A DNA stretch of 64,000 nucleotides from Asticcacaulis excentricus CB 48 (GCF_000175215.2 NC_014816.1:248001-312000); one strand, 5' to 3'. Numbered from the stretch's first letter, positions 47,301-56,537 are shown. The notes: generated from the letters alone by a model not told the origin. Program-made: numbers and translations.

Positions 47301-49328
47301 TCACGCTCTGGCGCGCTGATCGAGATTGCGCAGGAAGTCGATGGAGCGGCTGACCTCGGACATGCCTTCGTGGTGTTCCTCAACCACGTGGTTGAGCCCG
47401 CCTAGGGTGCGTTCGATATGGCCGCTCTGGGCGAAGATGTCCTCGATATGGGCGACTGTATCGCGATAGCGCTGGCTTTCCTCGCCAAACTGCGTGCGCG
47501 TCGCTTCGATGATGCCGCCCAGTTGCTGAAGCGAAGCCTCGATACCGCCGATGGCCGACTGGGTGTGGGTCAGGGCCGACTTGGTATCGCTGGCCAGTTT
47601 TTTCACCTCACCCGCCACCACCGAAAAGCCGCGTCCGGCCTCTCCGGCGCGCGCCGCCTCGATCGTGGCGTTAAGTGCCAGCAGATTGGTTTGCGAGGTG
47701 ATGGAATCGATGACCGACAGGACCTGCCGCAGGTTCGACAGGGCGGTATTCAGCGTACTGAACTCCTGCGACAACTGTTCGGTGTGGTTGTCCTGACCGG
47801 CCACGGCGCGGCGGTCGCTGTCCATAGCGTGCTTGATGCCGTCCATCACCTTGCCCACGTCCCCGATCTCGGTCAGGGCGGACTCGATCTTGCCGGTTAG
47901 CCCGACGTGCTGGGCGATGGTGTCGATAACCCCGGTGCGCAACTGATTGAGGATTTCGGCGCGATTGAGCTTGCAGCGGGCGAAATAGTTGACGAAACGC
48001 GCATAGTGAATCGGGAAGTTGTCGATAAACTCATCCTGATAGGCGCCTTGCCCCACATCGAAAAAGACGATGGCGCTGAGGGTCTGGTTGATATTGATCC
48101 CGAACAGCTCGCCAAAGGTCGAGAATCCGGCCACGGGTGCAGGCCAGATGCCGCCCGTCTGGCTAAGGCGGTTGTCATTGGTCACACGACGCAAGATGCA
48201 GTCATTGAGAAGGGCTCCGACGGGCTTGGGCTTGTCGCGCAGAAACTGCGCTACATCCTTGCGCGTTTGCTCCACAAAATCCGTGGTCTCGAGCAGGATC
48301 AGCTCGTCGCCCGATCCGACGTCGCAGTAGAAGGTCACGCTGCCGCTGTCGAAGTCGATCTGCGCCACCGAGCGCACGAACAGCTCGCCGTCGATTTCAA
48401 TTCCAAAGGCGCGGCCTTCCAACGCCTTTTGCAATTCTGACGGCTTGATGCGCAGAGATTGGCACAGGGCCTCGACAAAGGGCACCACCTGATTGCGCTG
48501 CGAATCATAGATTGCGCTGACCGTACGCTTGTTGGGGTCGGCATCGACCACCACGAAAGCTGGTCCGATCTTGCGGAAATTCTGGCTTTTTAGCACGCCA
48601 TAGCGCTTGCCCGGGGCCATGCGGACCAAAGCGAAGACCGCATGGTTTTCCAGCACGCGTTGTCCGTCAAACAGGCATGTCTTCTGAAAGTCCATGTTAC
48701 CGCCGGCGGACCCGCCGACAAACAGGCACGGGAAGCGCCCGCTCTTATAGACGGCTTCCATGAAATAGCTTTCGGACAGTGAGGCGCCGTCAACAAAGGT
48801 CAGGGCGAAGGTTTCCTGCGCACTGATCGGTGCGGCGGATGGCAAACGGTTCAGGGCCTCGGCAATCTTGTCCACCCGTTCGGTTCGCGACAGTGTGGCG
48901 TGCCCTTTGCGTATGTCGTCGCAGTATAACGGCACGCTGTGGAGGCTGACCCCGGCAATCAGGTCCGGTGAAAAGGCCTGAATCACCACATTGTCCCAGC
49001 CGTTGCCCGCCGGGCAGTAGGGGGCTTCTCCGTTCTGGGCGCACAGTTCACCGGCGGAGGTGGAAACGATCAGTGGGGCGTCACCGGCAAGGCTTTTGAG
49101 GCGCCGGCAGACCTCATCGAAGGCGATATGGGGCGATACAAAGGCCAGCACCAGTGCCGCTGGTCGTGCCCCGAAGCGCATCTGCTCGGGCGTGATCTGG
49201 CTAAGACGGCTGTCGCTGCGCAGGATGCGGAGGGCTTCGGAGGGCAGGTTGGGCAGGGGTGGCGGGGCCGTCTCAAGGATTGGCTCCGGCGCGCGCTGCG
49301 CCGCGGTGACATTTTTTTTGAAAAACAT
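47301..49328 (-). CDS. soluble FIST-domain methyl-accepting chemotaxis-type sensor
   Basis: 675 residues without transmembrane segments. Residues about 25-410 form FIST N and C domains (AALVLAFVSPHIAFDEVCRR, FALTFVDGASLSESYFMEAV, GILLxxxFGELFGININQTL-like segment near 400). FIST is a sensory domain thought to bind small ligands such as amino acids. A linker with EILNQLRTGVIDTIAQHVG leads to an MCP signalling hairpin (SQTNLLALNATIEAARAGEA, GRGFSVVAGEVKKLASDT). It probably feeds the CheA/CheW pathway from the cytoplasm, or a diguanylate-type output through partners. Stand-alone gene. Confidence 0.88.
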   Translation of the reverse strand: MFFKKNVTAAQRAPEPILETAPPPLPNLPSEALRILRSDSRLSQITPEQMRFGARPAALVLAFVSPHIAFDEVCRRLKSLAGDAPLIVSTSAGELCAQNGEAPYCPAGNGWDNVVIQAFSPDLIAGVSLHSVPLYCDDIRKGHATLSRTERVDKIAEALNRLPSAAPISAQETFALTFVDGASLSESYFMEAVYKSGRFPCLFVGGSAGGNMDFQKTCLFDGQRVLENHAVFALVRMAPGKRYGVLKSQNFRKIGPAFVVVDADPNKRTVSAIYDSQRNQVVPFVEALCQSLRIKPSELQKALEGRAFGIEIDGELFVRSVAQIDFDSGSVTFYCDVGSGDELILLETTDFVEQTRKDVAQFLRDKPKPVGALLNDCILRRVTNDNRLSQTGGIWPAPVAGFSTFGELFGININQTLSAIVFFDVGQGAYQDEFIDNFPIHYARFVNYFARCKLNRAEILNQLRTGVIDTIAQHVGLTGKIESALTEIGDVGKVMDGIKHAMDSDRRAVAGQDNHTEQLSQEFSTLNTALSNLRQVLSVIDSITSQTNLLALNATIEAARAGEAGRGFSVVAGEVKKLASDTKSALTHTQSAIGGIEASLQQLGGIIEATRTQFGEESQRYRDTVAHIEDIFAQSGHIERTLGGLNHVVEEHHEGMSEVSRSIDFLRNLDQRARA

Positions 49329-49519
49329 GAGGCACTTCCCCGGTTAGAACGCTTTTGGGCGTATCCTGTGCCTCAGATTATAAACAAAAGTTAACGGCGT
49401 TATGCGCAGCGGTACGCCCACACCTGTTTGCAGGGTTGGTGGACCGCCGTACATACAAATCATTGATTTTAAGAGACTATTTATCGTGTCGCATTTTGCG
49501 ACAGAGCGTCGCAGAGGGT

Positions 49520-49810
49520 CTACTCCACGCCCTCGACCACAACCATATTGAATTCGGCCGCGTTCAGGCGGTGTTCGCGGGCGGCCTGATATTCCGGCGA
49601 GTTATAATAGCCGAGTGCCGCCTCATAGGAGGGAAATTCCAGCACCACGACGCGGGGAAAGCCTTCGCCTTCCAGCACCTGCGAGCGGCCCCCGCGGGCC
49701 AGCGGCGTCATGTGGAATTTTTCAGCCGCTGGCTTGGTGCCAGCACCGTATTTGGCGTAGGATTCCGGGTCGGTGACCTTGGCCTGAGCGATGATGTAGG
49801 CTTTGGGCAT
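49520..49810 (-). CDS. DUF1330 family protein
   Basis: 96 residues from ATG 49810 (MPKAYIIAQAKVTDPESYAK); the frame runs 19 codons further upstream without a good start. The ferredoxin-like dimeric alpha-beta barrel pattern of DUF1330 is clear (YGAGTKPAAEKF, VVLEFPSYEAALGYYNSPEY, NMVVVEGV). Function of the family is not established. Divergent from dapF by about 100 nt. Confidence 0.85.
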   Translation of the reverse strand: MPKAYIIAQAKVTDPESYAKYGAGTKPAAEKFHMTPLARGGRSQVLEGEGFPRVVVLEFPSYEAALGYYNSPEYQAAREHRLNAAEFNMVVVEGVE

Positions 49811-49880
49811 GGGGAGGCTCCTCGATTTTTGGGTTGGATGCGTCCCGGTTAGCAAGAATTTCCACAAAAGCCTACATTTT

Positions 49881-49908
49881 AACGGGCTTTGGGACTATAT
49901 AGCCCGTT
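49881..49908. promoter_or_regulatory. inverted repeat abutting the dapF start codon
   Basis: AACGGGCT (49881-49888) and AGCCCGTT (49901-49908) form a perfect 8-bp inverted repeat. Its right arm ends at the base before the dapF ATG. The loop includes a TATAT stretch. There is no SD sequence, so the transcript may be leaderless or the hairpin may control translation. Confidence 0.5.
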
Positions 49909-50751
49909 ATGACGCGCCCCTTCCTCAAGATGAATGGTCTCGGCAACGATTTCGTGGTCGTCGATGCCCGCCAGACTCCTTTTCGCCCCTCCGCCGCTCA
50001 GGTGAAGGCGTGGGGCGATCGTGCGTCCGGCATTGGCTTCGATCAGCTCATTGCAATTGAGGGCGCTGCGTCGGGTGACGCGTTCATGCGCGTGTGGAAT
50101 TCAGACGGCGGCCCGGTGGAAACCTGCGGCAATGCTCTGCGCTGCGTCGGTTGGTACCTCGACCGCGACGCCCCCGGCAACGACCTTCACATCGACACAC
50201 TGGGTGGAGCGACTGCGGCAAAGGTGCTGGAACGCGACGCTAAAACCGGCATGGTCAGCGTCGATATGGGCGCACCACGCCTTGCTTGGACGCAAATCCC
50301 CTTGTCCGAAGAGATGAATACCGAGCGGCTAGAGCTTCAGGTCGGGCCGATCGACGCGCCGCTCTATCACACGCCGTGCGCCGTCTCGATGGGCAATCCG
50401 CACGTGGTCTTTTTCGTTGAGGACGTCGCCGCGGTCGATGTCGAACGCACGGGCAGCCTGATTGAAAACCATCCGTTGTTTCCGGAAGGGGTGAATGTTG
50501 AATTTGCACAGGTCATCGACCGCAACACCATCCGTATGCGGGTGTGGGAACGCGGGGCCGGTATCACCAAGGCCTGCGGTACCGGTGCGTGCGCTACACT
50601 CGTCGCCTGTGCGCGACGCGGCCTGAGCGACCGCCACGCCACCGTTATCATGGATGGCGGCCCGCTGCACATCCTGTGGCGGCAAGCGGACGACCACGTC
50701 ATTATGACCGGACCAGTCGAGGTCGAATTCGAAGGCCAGCTCAATGGCTGA
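49909..50751 (+). CDS. dapF: diaminopimelate epimerase
   Basis: 280 residues, normal length. MNGLGNDFVVVDAR opens the fold. The two catalytic Cys are in GGPVETCGNALRC and KACGTGACATL. It converts LL- to meso-diaminopimelate for lysine and peptidoglycan synthesis. The stop overlaps the mtaB start by 8 nt. Together with mtaB and ftsY this order is common in Caulobacterales and related groups. Confidence 0.97.
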   Translation: MTRPFLKMNGLGNDFVVVDARQTPFRPSAAQVKAWGDRASGIGFDQLIAIEGAASGDAFMRVWNSDGGPVETCGNALRCVGWYLDRDAPGNDLHIDTLGGATAAKVLERDAKTGMVSVDMGAPRLAWTQIPLSEEMNTERLELQVGPIDAPLYHTPCAVSMGNPHVVFFVEDVAAVDVERTGSLIENHPLFPEGVNVEFAQVIDRNTIRMRVWERGAGITKACGTGACATLVACARRGLSDRHATVIMDGGPLHILWRQADDHVIMTGPVEVEFEGQLNG

Positions 50752-52075
50752 CGGTCACGCACATCCCCACGAAGAGGTTCCCGCCGAACCGCCTGCCACG
50801 CCCACCGGCGTGACATCGGGAGTCGAAGTGGTGACCTTTGGGTGCCGCCTCAATTCCTATGAGTCCGAGCAGATTCGCAAGGTCGCCGCCGAAGACGGGC
50901 TTGATGGGGCAATCATTTTCAATACCTGCGCCGTGACCGGTGAGGCTGTGCGTCAGGCGCGGCAGGCTATCCGTCGTGCGCGCAAGGAAAACCCGGACGC
51001 GCGCCTGATCGTTACGGGCTGCGCGGCGCAGACCGATCCTGACACCTTCGCCACTATGGGCGAGGTCGATTTCATCATCGGCAATGGCGATAAGGCTAAG
51101 GCCGGAGCCTATGCGTTGACGCCCGACTCGGCGCGCATTGCCGTCAACGACATCTTTTCGGTGCGCGAAACCGCTGGTCACTTGATTGACGGCCTGAAGG
51201 ATCGTGCCCGCGCCTATGTCGAGGTGCAAAACGGTTGCGATCACCGCTGCACCTTCTGCATCATCCCCTATGGGCGCGGCAACTCGCGCTCTGCGGCGGC
51301 CGGTGATGTAGTGGGGCAGATTTCACGACTGGTAGCCGAAGGCTATAATGAGGTGGTGCTAACGGGCGTGGATCTGACCTCCTGGGGCAATGATTTGCCG
51401 GGTCAGCCGCAACTGGGGCATTTGGTGGCGCGTATCCTTAAGCACGTGCCAAACCTTAAGCGTCTGCGTTTGTCATCCATAGATGCGGCGGAAATCGACG
51501 ACACCCTGCTGCGCCTGTTTGCCGAAGAGGAGCGGCTGGCCCCTTATCTGCACCTGTCCTTGCAACACGGCGACGACCTGATCCTCAAGCGGATGAAGCG
51601 CCGGCATCTGCGAGCTGATGCCATCCGTCTGGTTCAGAAGGTGCGCGTATTGCGCCCGGATGTGGCCTTCGGTGCCGACATGATTGCGGGGTTCCCTACC
51701 GAGACCGAAGAGCATTTCGCCAATTCGCTAGCGCTGGTCGATGAGTGCGATCTGGCGTTCCTTCACGTCTTCCCCTACAGCCCCCGTCCGCAGACCCCGG
51801 CGGCGAAAATTCCGCAGTTGCCGCGCGCTCTGATCAAGGACCGCGCTGCCCGCCTTCGTGGCAAGGCGGTTGAGGCCCTGACGCGACACCTCGATAAGCA
51901 GGTCGGGCGCGATGTGTCTGCGGTCGTCGAAAAGCCCGGCTTTGCCCGCGCGGCGGACTTCACCGAGGTGCTCTTTGAGGGGGGCGCGGCCCCCGAAAAA
52001 GTAAACGTTGGGGGTATTGCCTCTTTGCAGATTACCGGCCATGACGGAAAACGCGCACGGGCTGTGCTGATATAG
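50744..52075 (+). CDS. mtaB: tRNA t6A37 methylthiotransferase MtaB
   Basis: 443 residues. The N-terminal MTTase domain carries the three iron-sulfur Cys (TFGCRLNSYES, NTCAVTGEA, TGCAAQ), and the radical SAM domain has CDHRCTFCIIPYGRG. FGCRLN and the overall length point to MtaB (ms2t6A formation) rather than MiaB. A short TRAM-like C-terminus follows. The start overlaps dapF by 8 nt, so translation is probably coupled. Confidence 0.92.
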   Translation: MADGHAHPHEEVPAEPPATPTGVTSGVEVVTFGCRLNSYESEQIRKVAAEDGLDGAIIFNTCAVTGEAVRQARQAIRRARKENPDARLIVTGCAAQTDPDTFATMGEVDFIIGNGDKAKAGAYALTPDSARIAVNDIFSVRETAGHLIDGLKDRARAYVEVQNGCDHRCTFCIIPYGRGNSRSAAAGDVVGQISRLVAEGYNEVVLTGVDLTSWGNDLPGQPQLGHLVARILKHVPNLKRLRLSSIDAAEIDDTLLRLFAEEERLAPYLHLSLQHGDDLILKRMKRRHLRADAIRLVQKVRVLRPDVAFGADMIAGFPTETEEHFANSLALVDECDLAFLHVFPYSPRPQTPAAKIPQLPRALIKDRAARLRGKAVEALTRHLDKQVGRDVSAVVEKPGFARAADFTEVLFEGGAAPEKVNVGGIASLQITGHDGKRARAVLI

Positions 52076-52122
52076 CCCCTCACCCCGACCCTTTCCCGTT
52101 ATCGGGCGAGGGGGAGATACTG

Positions 52123-53064
52123 ATGACCGAGAAAAAACCCGGCTGGTTTTCGCGCCTGACGCAGGGCCTGTCGAAAACCTCTCAGCAACTGACCGAGCAG
52201 GTGACGAGCGTCTTCGTCGCCAACAAGACGCTGGACGCCGCCGCCGTTGAGGCCTTGGAGGACATGCTGATCGAAAGCGATTTCGGCCCGCATATCGCCG
52301 CGTCTATCGCCGGGAAGATGGCCGCCAAAAAATTCGCTTCGACCGATGATTACGCAGTCAAGGAGGCTTTGGCCGAAGCCATTGCCGAGGAACTGAAAGG
52401 CCGCGAAGACCGCTTCGATCCGTTGTCCGGCCCCAAGCCCTATATCGTGCTGTTTGTCGGGGTGAACGGGTCTGGTAAGACGACAACCTTGGGCAAGATC
52501 GCCGCCGCTCTGACGACGAAGGGCGCTAAGGTCCTGATCGTGGCGGGGGACACCTTCCGCGCGGCTGCGGTTGAGCAGCTGAAGGTCTGGGCCGAACGCG
52601 CCAAAGCCGACTTCATGGGCCGCAAGACCGGGGCCGATGCGGCCGGTCTGGCCTATGATGCCACCGTGCGCGCCAAGGAAGAGGGCTACGATGTCGTGCT
52701 GATCGACACCGCGGGCCGCCTTCAAAACAAGCAGCAACTGATGGACGAGCTTTTGAAGATCGTCCGCGTCATCAAGAAGGTCGATCCGGATGCCCCGCAC
52801 GAGACGCTTCTGGTCCTCGATGCTACGGTGGGACGCAATGCGCTTAGTCAGGAACAGATTTTCGGGCGTCAGGCCTTTGTGTCGGGCCTCGTCATGACCA
52901 AGCTGGACGGCACGGCGCGCGGCGGCATACTGGTCCCCATTGCCAAGGCTTCGGATGCGCCCATCAAGCTGATCGGGGTGGGTGAAGATATAGATGACCT
53001 TCAACCCTTCCGCGCCAGTGCCTTCGCCCGCTCCATGGTCGGGCTTGAACCCCTCGGAGACTAG
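52123..53064 (+). CDS. ftsY: signal recognition particle receptor FtsY
   Basis: 313 residues: a short N domain and a GTPase G domain with GVNGSGKTTTLGKIA (P-loop), DTFRAAAVEQL, DTAGRLQNK and TKLDGTARGG, ending with GVGEDIDDLQPF. The long acidic A domain of enterobacterial FtsY is missing, which is usual in alphaproteobacteria. It docks ribosome-SRP complexes at the membrane. The gap before it (52076-52122) has a CCCCTC/GAGGGG palindrome of the kind found between alphaproteobacterial genes. Confidence 0.96.
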   Translation: MTEKKPGWFSRLTQGLSKTSQQLTEQVTSVFVANKTLDAAAVEALEDMLIESDFGPHIAASIAGKMAAKKFASTDDYAVKEALAEAIAEELKGREDRFDPLSGPKPYIVLFVGVNGSGKTTTLGKIAAALTTKGAKVLIVAGDTFRAAAVEQLKVWAERAKADFMGRKTGADAAGLAYDATVRAKEEGYDVVLIDTAGRLQNKQQLMDELLKIVRVIKKVDPDAPHETLLVLDATVGRNALSQEQIFGRQAFVSGLVMTKLDGTARGGILVPIAKASDAPIKLIGVGEDIDDLQPFRASAFARSMVGLEPLGD

Positions 53065-53162
53065 AGCCGAAAATTCCATAAGGAATGAGTCCGCTCTAAA
53101 CTCTGGTTTAACGCACTTTTTATCCGAAAGGTGCGTCACATTTTTCGGAAAGCCCATCGAAG

Positions 53163-53852
53163 ATGACCGCCCCCAAAGAAGACCCGCGCATCGAGATTAC
53201 CGAGGCTCAGGCAGAAGCCCTGCCCGAAGCGATCGTGCCCGACGCCCCGGAACCGGCGGCCACCAACTGGACCAAGACGGCGATCGACTTCGGGCCTGTG
53301 ATCGGGTTCGGCATCAGTTTCTTTATCTTCCGTGCACTCAAGGTTGGTGGCACGGACGCCACGGCGCCGATGATCTGGGCGACGGGGGTGTTGATCGTCA
53401 TTTCCATCGTCGCTCTGATCGCGGCCTATATTATCGAAAAGCGGGTGGCGTGGATTCCGCTGGTGGCGACCTTGTTCGCCATTCCAATGGGTCTGATGAC
53501 GATTTTCTTCCACGATCCCGTCTTCATCAAGGTCAAGGTAACGGTGATCAACCTGCTGATTGGCGGGATTTTGGCCATCGCAGCGCTTATGAAAAAGTAC
53601 CCGCTTAAGAGCTTGATCAGCGAAACGCTCAAGCTCAAGGAAGAGGCGTGGCCCAAGCTGACCTGGCTCTATGTAGGCTTTTATGCCGTCATGGCCGTGG
53701 CGAATGAGATCGTCTGGCGCACCCAGTCCGATAGTGTATGGGTGACCTGGAAGATGGCGTCGCTGTTTGGCGGGCCGATTGTCTTTACACTGATCCTGAC
53801 CCCCTTCCTGATGAAGAACATGCTTCCGGAAACGAACTCCTCCGCCTCCTGA
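53163..53852 (+). CDS. septation protein A family (YciB/IspZ-like) membrane protein
   Basis: 229 residues with a polar N-terminal extension of about 35 residues and five to six hydrophobic segments. The family pattern DFGPVIGFGISFFIF opens the first helix, and EEAWPKLTWLYVGFYAVMAV and WVTWKMASLFGG occur near the end. Such inner-membrane proteins are linked to septation and envelope integrity. The location after ftsY is conserved in Caulobacter relatives. Confidence 0.87.
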   Translation: MTAPKEDPRIEITEAQAEALPEAIVPDAPEPAATNWTKTAIDFGPVIGFGISFFIFRALKVGGTDATAPMIWATGVLIVISIVALIAAYIIEKRVAWIPLVATLFAIPMGLMTIFFHDPVFIKVKVTVINLLIGGILAIAALMKKYPLKSLISETLKLKEEAWPKLTWLYVGFYAVMAVANEIVWRTQSDSVWVTWKMASLFGGPIVFTLILTPFLMKNMLPETNSSAS

Positions 53853-53939
53853 CGACACTCCATCAGTATGCGGATGGATTTGTCGTAATTCTGTTGTATA
53901 GTAATGCTTAGATAGCGTCGTTCAGCATGGGGACGGCGC

Positions 53940-54542
53940 ATGAAGAAGCACAAGCGTAATCATTTCGAGGGTTCGGACTTGCTGGAAAATTCGCCGTCGC
54001 ATCTTCTGCATCGGGTGCTGCAAATTGCCCTTGATATCTATACCGAAGAAACCGGCGACAGCGCCCTGACTCAGCGGCAATATGCTCTGTTGCTCGCAGC
54101 AGACACGGCGGAAGGGCTGACCCAGACTGACCTGGTCAAGGCCACTGGTATCGACCGCTCAACGCTTGCCGACATGGTGGCGCGCCTGATCGCCAAGGGG
54201 CTTCTGGCACGTGAACGCTCAGTCACCGATGCGCGCGCCAATCTGGTCCGCCTGTCCGACGAAGGGCGTGCGGCGCTCAACGAGATACGACCCAAGGTTG
54301 ACGCTGCGGATGAGCGCATTCTGTCGCTTTTGTCGCCGCCAAAGCGCGACAGCTTCCTCAAGCTATTGCGGCGTATCGCCGCTGTGCGCGAAGAGGATGT
54401 TGAAGAAGTACCGCGCAAGGTGAAGGGCGAGAAGAAGGCTGACAAGAAAAAGAAGGGCAAAAAGGCCGGCAAAAAGCACAAGGAGCCTGTGCCCTTCCCC
54501 GCGCTGAACGAAGGCATTGCCGCGGAAAAGAGAGACGCTTGA
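53940..54542 (+). CDS. MarR-family regulator with Lys-rich tail
   Basis: 200 residues. The winged helix-turn-helix core (about 25-150) has LTQRQYALLLAAD, GLTQTDLVKATGIDRSTLAD, MVARLIAKGLLARERSVTDA-RANLVRL, typical of MarR. Residues about 155-190 are an unusual run of Lys/Gly (KGEKKADKKKKGKKAGKKHK), a likely disordered DNA- or RNA-binding tail absent from standard MarR proteins. The ligand and targets are unknown. A short AT-rich promoter region precedes it. Confidence 0.88.
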   Translation: MKKHKRNHFEGSDLLENSPSHLLHRVLQIALDIYTEETGDSALTQRQYALLLAADTAEGLTQTDLVKATGIDRSTLADMVARLIAKGLLARERSVTDARANLVRLSDEGRAALNEIRPKVDAADERILSLLSPPKRDSFLKLLRRIAAVREEDVEEVPRKVKGEKKADKKKKGKKAGKKHKEPVPFPALNEGIAAEKRDA

Positions 54543-54636
54543 TCGCGTCACTCTGGCGTGCCCCAGAGGGGCCTCACGCGCCGCAAGTGAGATGCGCTCG
54601 TTTGAGGTTTCACAACCCCCGAAGTTAAAATTCGGA

Positions 54637-54927
54637 CTAAATGCGGATGTTGAGCAGGCTGCCCGGGCGCAGCATGCGCAAGTCTTCGGGCTTGGTGCCC
54701 TGAGCGATCTCGGCGGCCTTGAAGGTTGCCGGGGTAACCCCGGCCGGTTTCGGTGCCGGCTGATCGACGGATGCCGTCTGGCCCGTGGCCTGACGGAAGA
54801 AGGCCTTCTGTGCCGACAGGGCGTCATTGAAACGCGCGGCCGTATCGGCGGCCGGTTTCTGGGCTGCGGCTGGGGTGGCCGCGCGACCGAGAAGCATCTG
54901 GGACAGGGAAGGCGGAATCGTGCTCAT
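54637..54927 (-). CDS. small protein of unknown function
   Basis: 96 residues, Ala/Pro/Gln-rich, with no signal or membrane segment and a conserved-looking C-terminal LRPGSLLNIRI. Codon use matches the neighbours and the frame is clean, so it is probably real. It sits between the convergent MarR gene and the SDR gene. I do not recognise a family. Confidence 0.55.
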   Translation of the reverse strand: MSTIPPSLSQMLLGRAATPAAAQKPAADTAARFNDALSAQKAFFRQATGQTASVDQPAPKPAGVTPATFKAAEIAQGTKPEDLRMLRPGSLLNIRI

Positions 54928-54980
54928 ACCGCCTTTATTCTGTGATTCAGGTGTTTAAATGGTTAACGCGGGTTAAACTC

Positions 54981-55679
54981 TTACACTTTCAGCTTGGGGC
55001 GCACGCGGCTTAAGCCGCCATCCACGCCCAGCACTTGCCCGGTGATCCAGTCGTTTTGCGGGTCGAGCAGGAAGGCAATGGCGCGGGCCACGTCTTCGGG
55101 CTTCCCCAGCCGCCCCAGAGCGTGCATCGACTCAGACACTCTTCGCCCGGCATCCGATCCGACCAGCCCCGCCGTCAGCGGCGTTTCAACGAGACCGGGC
55201 GCAATGGCATTGACCCGCAGATTTTGTCCCGCATAGGAGGCCGCGGCTGAGCGCGTTAGGCCGATAACTCCGGCTTTGGCCGCGGCAATGGCTTCGTGAT
55301 TGGCCAGCCCTTCCAAAGCCGCGGCGGACGACAGCAGCACCACCGATCCGCCTTCGGTCATGTGCCGGGCGGCGGCACGCACAGTGGCAAAGGCTGTGGT
55401 GAGTGAAGCCGTGATGGTGGCATCATACTGACTGCGGCTGGTCAGGCCTGCGGATTTAAGGAGCAGTGACCCGGCCAGATTGACCACGCCGTCCAGCTTG
55501 CCCAGTTTTGCAAACACCGCGTCCACAGCGTCGAAATCCGCAGCGTCCAAGACATGATCCGGGGTGATCGTGCGGTCGCTGCGGGCGGTGGTCATCACTT
55601 CGTGCCCGCCTTGCCGCAGATGCTGCACAAGGCTTTGTCCGATGCCGGACCCTGCTGCAATGATCAGATAACGCGCCAT
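54981..55679 (-). CDS. short-chain dehydrogenase/reductase-like protein lacking the usual catalytic Tyr
   Basis: 232 residues with an SDR fold: an N-terminal dinucleotide motif AAGSGIGQSL (AAG replacing TGG), NLAGSLL for NAG, the catalytic Ser in VVLLSSAAALEG, and VNAIAPGLVETPL. The position of the YxxxK Tyr reads EAIAAAKAG, so Ile stands where Tyr is expected while Lys is kept. It may use another residue or be non-catalytic. It is 42 nt downstream-facing from the phnCDE group on the same strand and could be co-transcribed. Confidence 0.85.
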   Translation of the reverse strand: MARYLIIAAGSGIGQSLVQHLRQGGHEVMTTARSDRTITPDHVLDAADFDAVDAVFAKLGKLDGVVNLAGSLLLKSAGLTSRSQYDATITASLTTAFATVRAAARHMTEGGSVVLLSSAAALEGLANHEAIAAAKAGVIGLTRSAAASYAGQNLRVNAIAPGLVETPLTAGLVGSDAGRRVSESMHALGRLGKPEDVARAIAFLLDPQNDWITGQVLGVDGGLSRVRPKLKV

Positions 55680-55721
55680 AGCCGAACTCCTGTTTCCGCC
55701 TTCTACGGCGGACAGGCGACC

Positions 55722-56537
55722 TCAGACCAGTCGCTTGCGCAGCGTTGCAGAGGTCAGGTCTATAAGGACCACGGCGGCAACGATAATCAGGGCGATGGCC
55801 GACACGCGGGCGTAGTTGAAACTGTTGATATTGTCGAACAGCACCTGCCCGATCCCGCCAGCCCCGATCAGTCCCAGCACCGTGGCCGAGCGGGCACTCG
55901 ATTCAAAGCGATAGAGGGCAAATGACGTCCATAGCGGCCCGACCTGTGGCAGGATGCCCCAGACGATTTCCTGAAGCCGCGTGCCGCCGGTGGCGCGTAC
56001 CCCTTCGATGGGTGGCTGATCGACGGCCTCAACCGCCTCGGAAAACAGCTTGGCCAGTACGCCGGTGTTGTGCAGGGCCAGAGCCAGTACCCCGGCCAGA
56101 GGCCCCGGCCCGACGGCCACCAGAAAGGCCGTGCCGATCACCAGTTCATTGACCGCCCGCAGCGTATCCATCAAGCGCCGCACCGGAAAGCTGATCCACG
56201 AGGGAGCGATGTTGGTGGCGCACAAAAGCGAGAAGGGTATCGCGAGGATGATCGACAGGACTGTGCCCCAGATGGCGACCTGCACAGTGACCCACATTTC
56301 GCGCATATAGTAGGCAACGGTCGAAAGGTCGGACAAATCCGGATGTAGATAGTCGCGCAGATAGGTGCTGGTATTGTCCCAGTTGCGCCCCAGCAAGGGC
56401 AGGTTACCTATCTGCGCGCCCTTGAAACTGAGCGCCAGCAACAGGCCAAAGCCAAGCCACAACCCCCAACTCAAAAGCTTTTCGGGCAGGGAGGCGCGCG
56501 GCGGCTGAAGCGCTTCGGGCGAAGAGGGATGAACCAT
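55722..56537 (-). CDS. phnE: phosphonate/phosphite-type ABC transporter permease
   Basis: 271 residues with six or so hydrophobic segments and the permease EAA loop region (EAVDQPPIEGVRATGGTRLQ, EIVWGILPQVGPLWTSFALY). This matches PhnE of phosphonate/phosphite importers. The start overlaps the phnD stop by one base (TAATG). Inner-membrane channel for the PhnD/PhnC proteins. Confidence 0.9.
   Translation of the reverse strand: MVHPSSPEALQPPRASLPEKLLSWGLWLGFGLLLALSFKGAQIGNLPLLGRNWDNTSTYLRDYLHPDLSDLSTVAYYMREMWVTVQVAIWGTVLSIILAIPFSLLCATNIAPSWISFPVRRLMDTLRAVNELVIGTAFLVAVGPGPLAGVLALALHNTGVLAKLFSEAVEAVDQPPIEGVRATGGTRLQEIVWGILPQVGPLWTSFALYRFESSARSATVLGLIGAGGIGQVLFDNINSFNYARVSAIALIIVAAVVLIDLTSATLRKRLV

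Noticed and set aside
52994..53608. A 204-codon plus-strand frame overlapping ftsY and the septation gene
   Set aside because: It runs out of frame through the septation gene and lacks protein-like composition.
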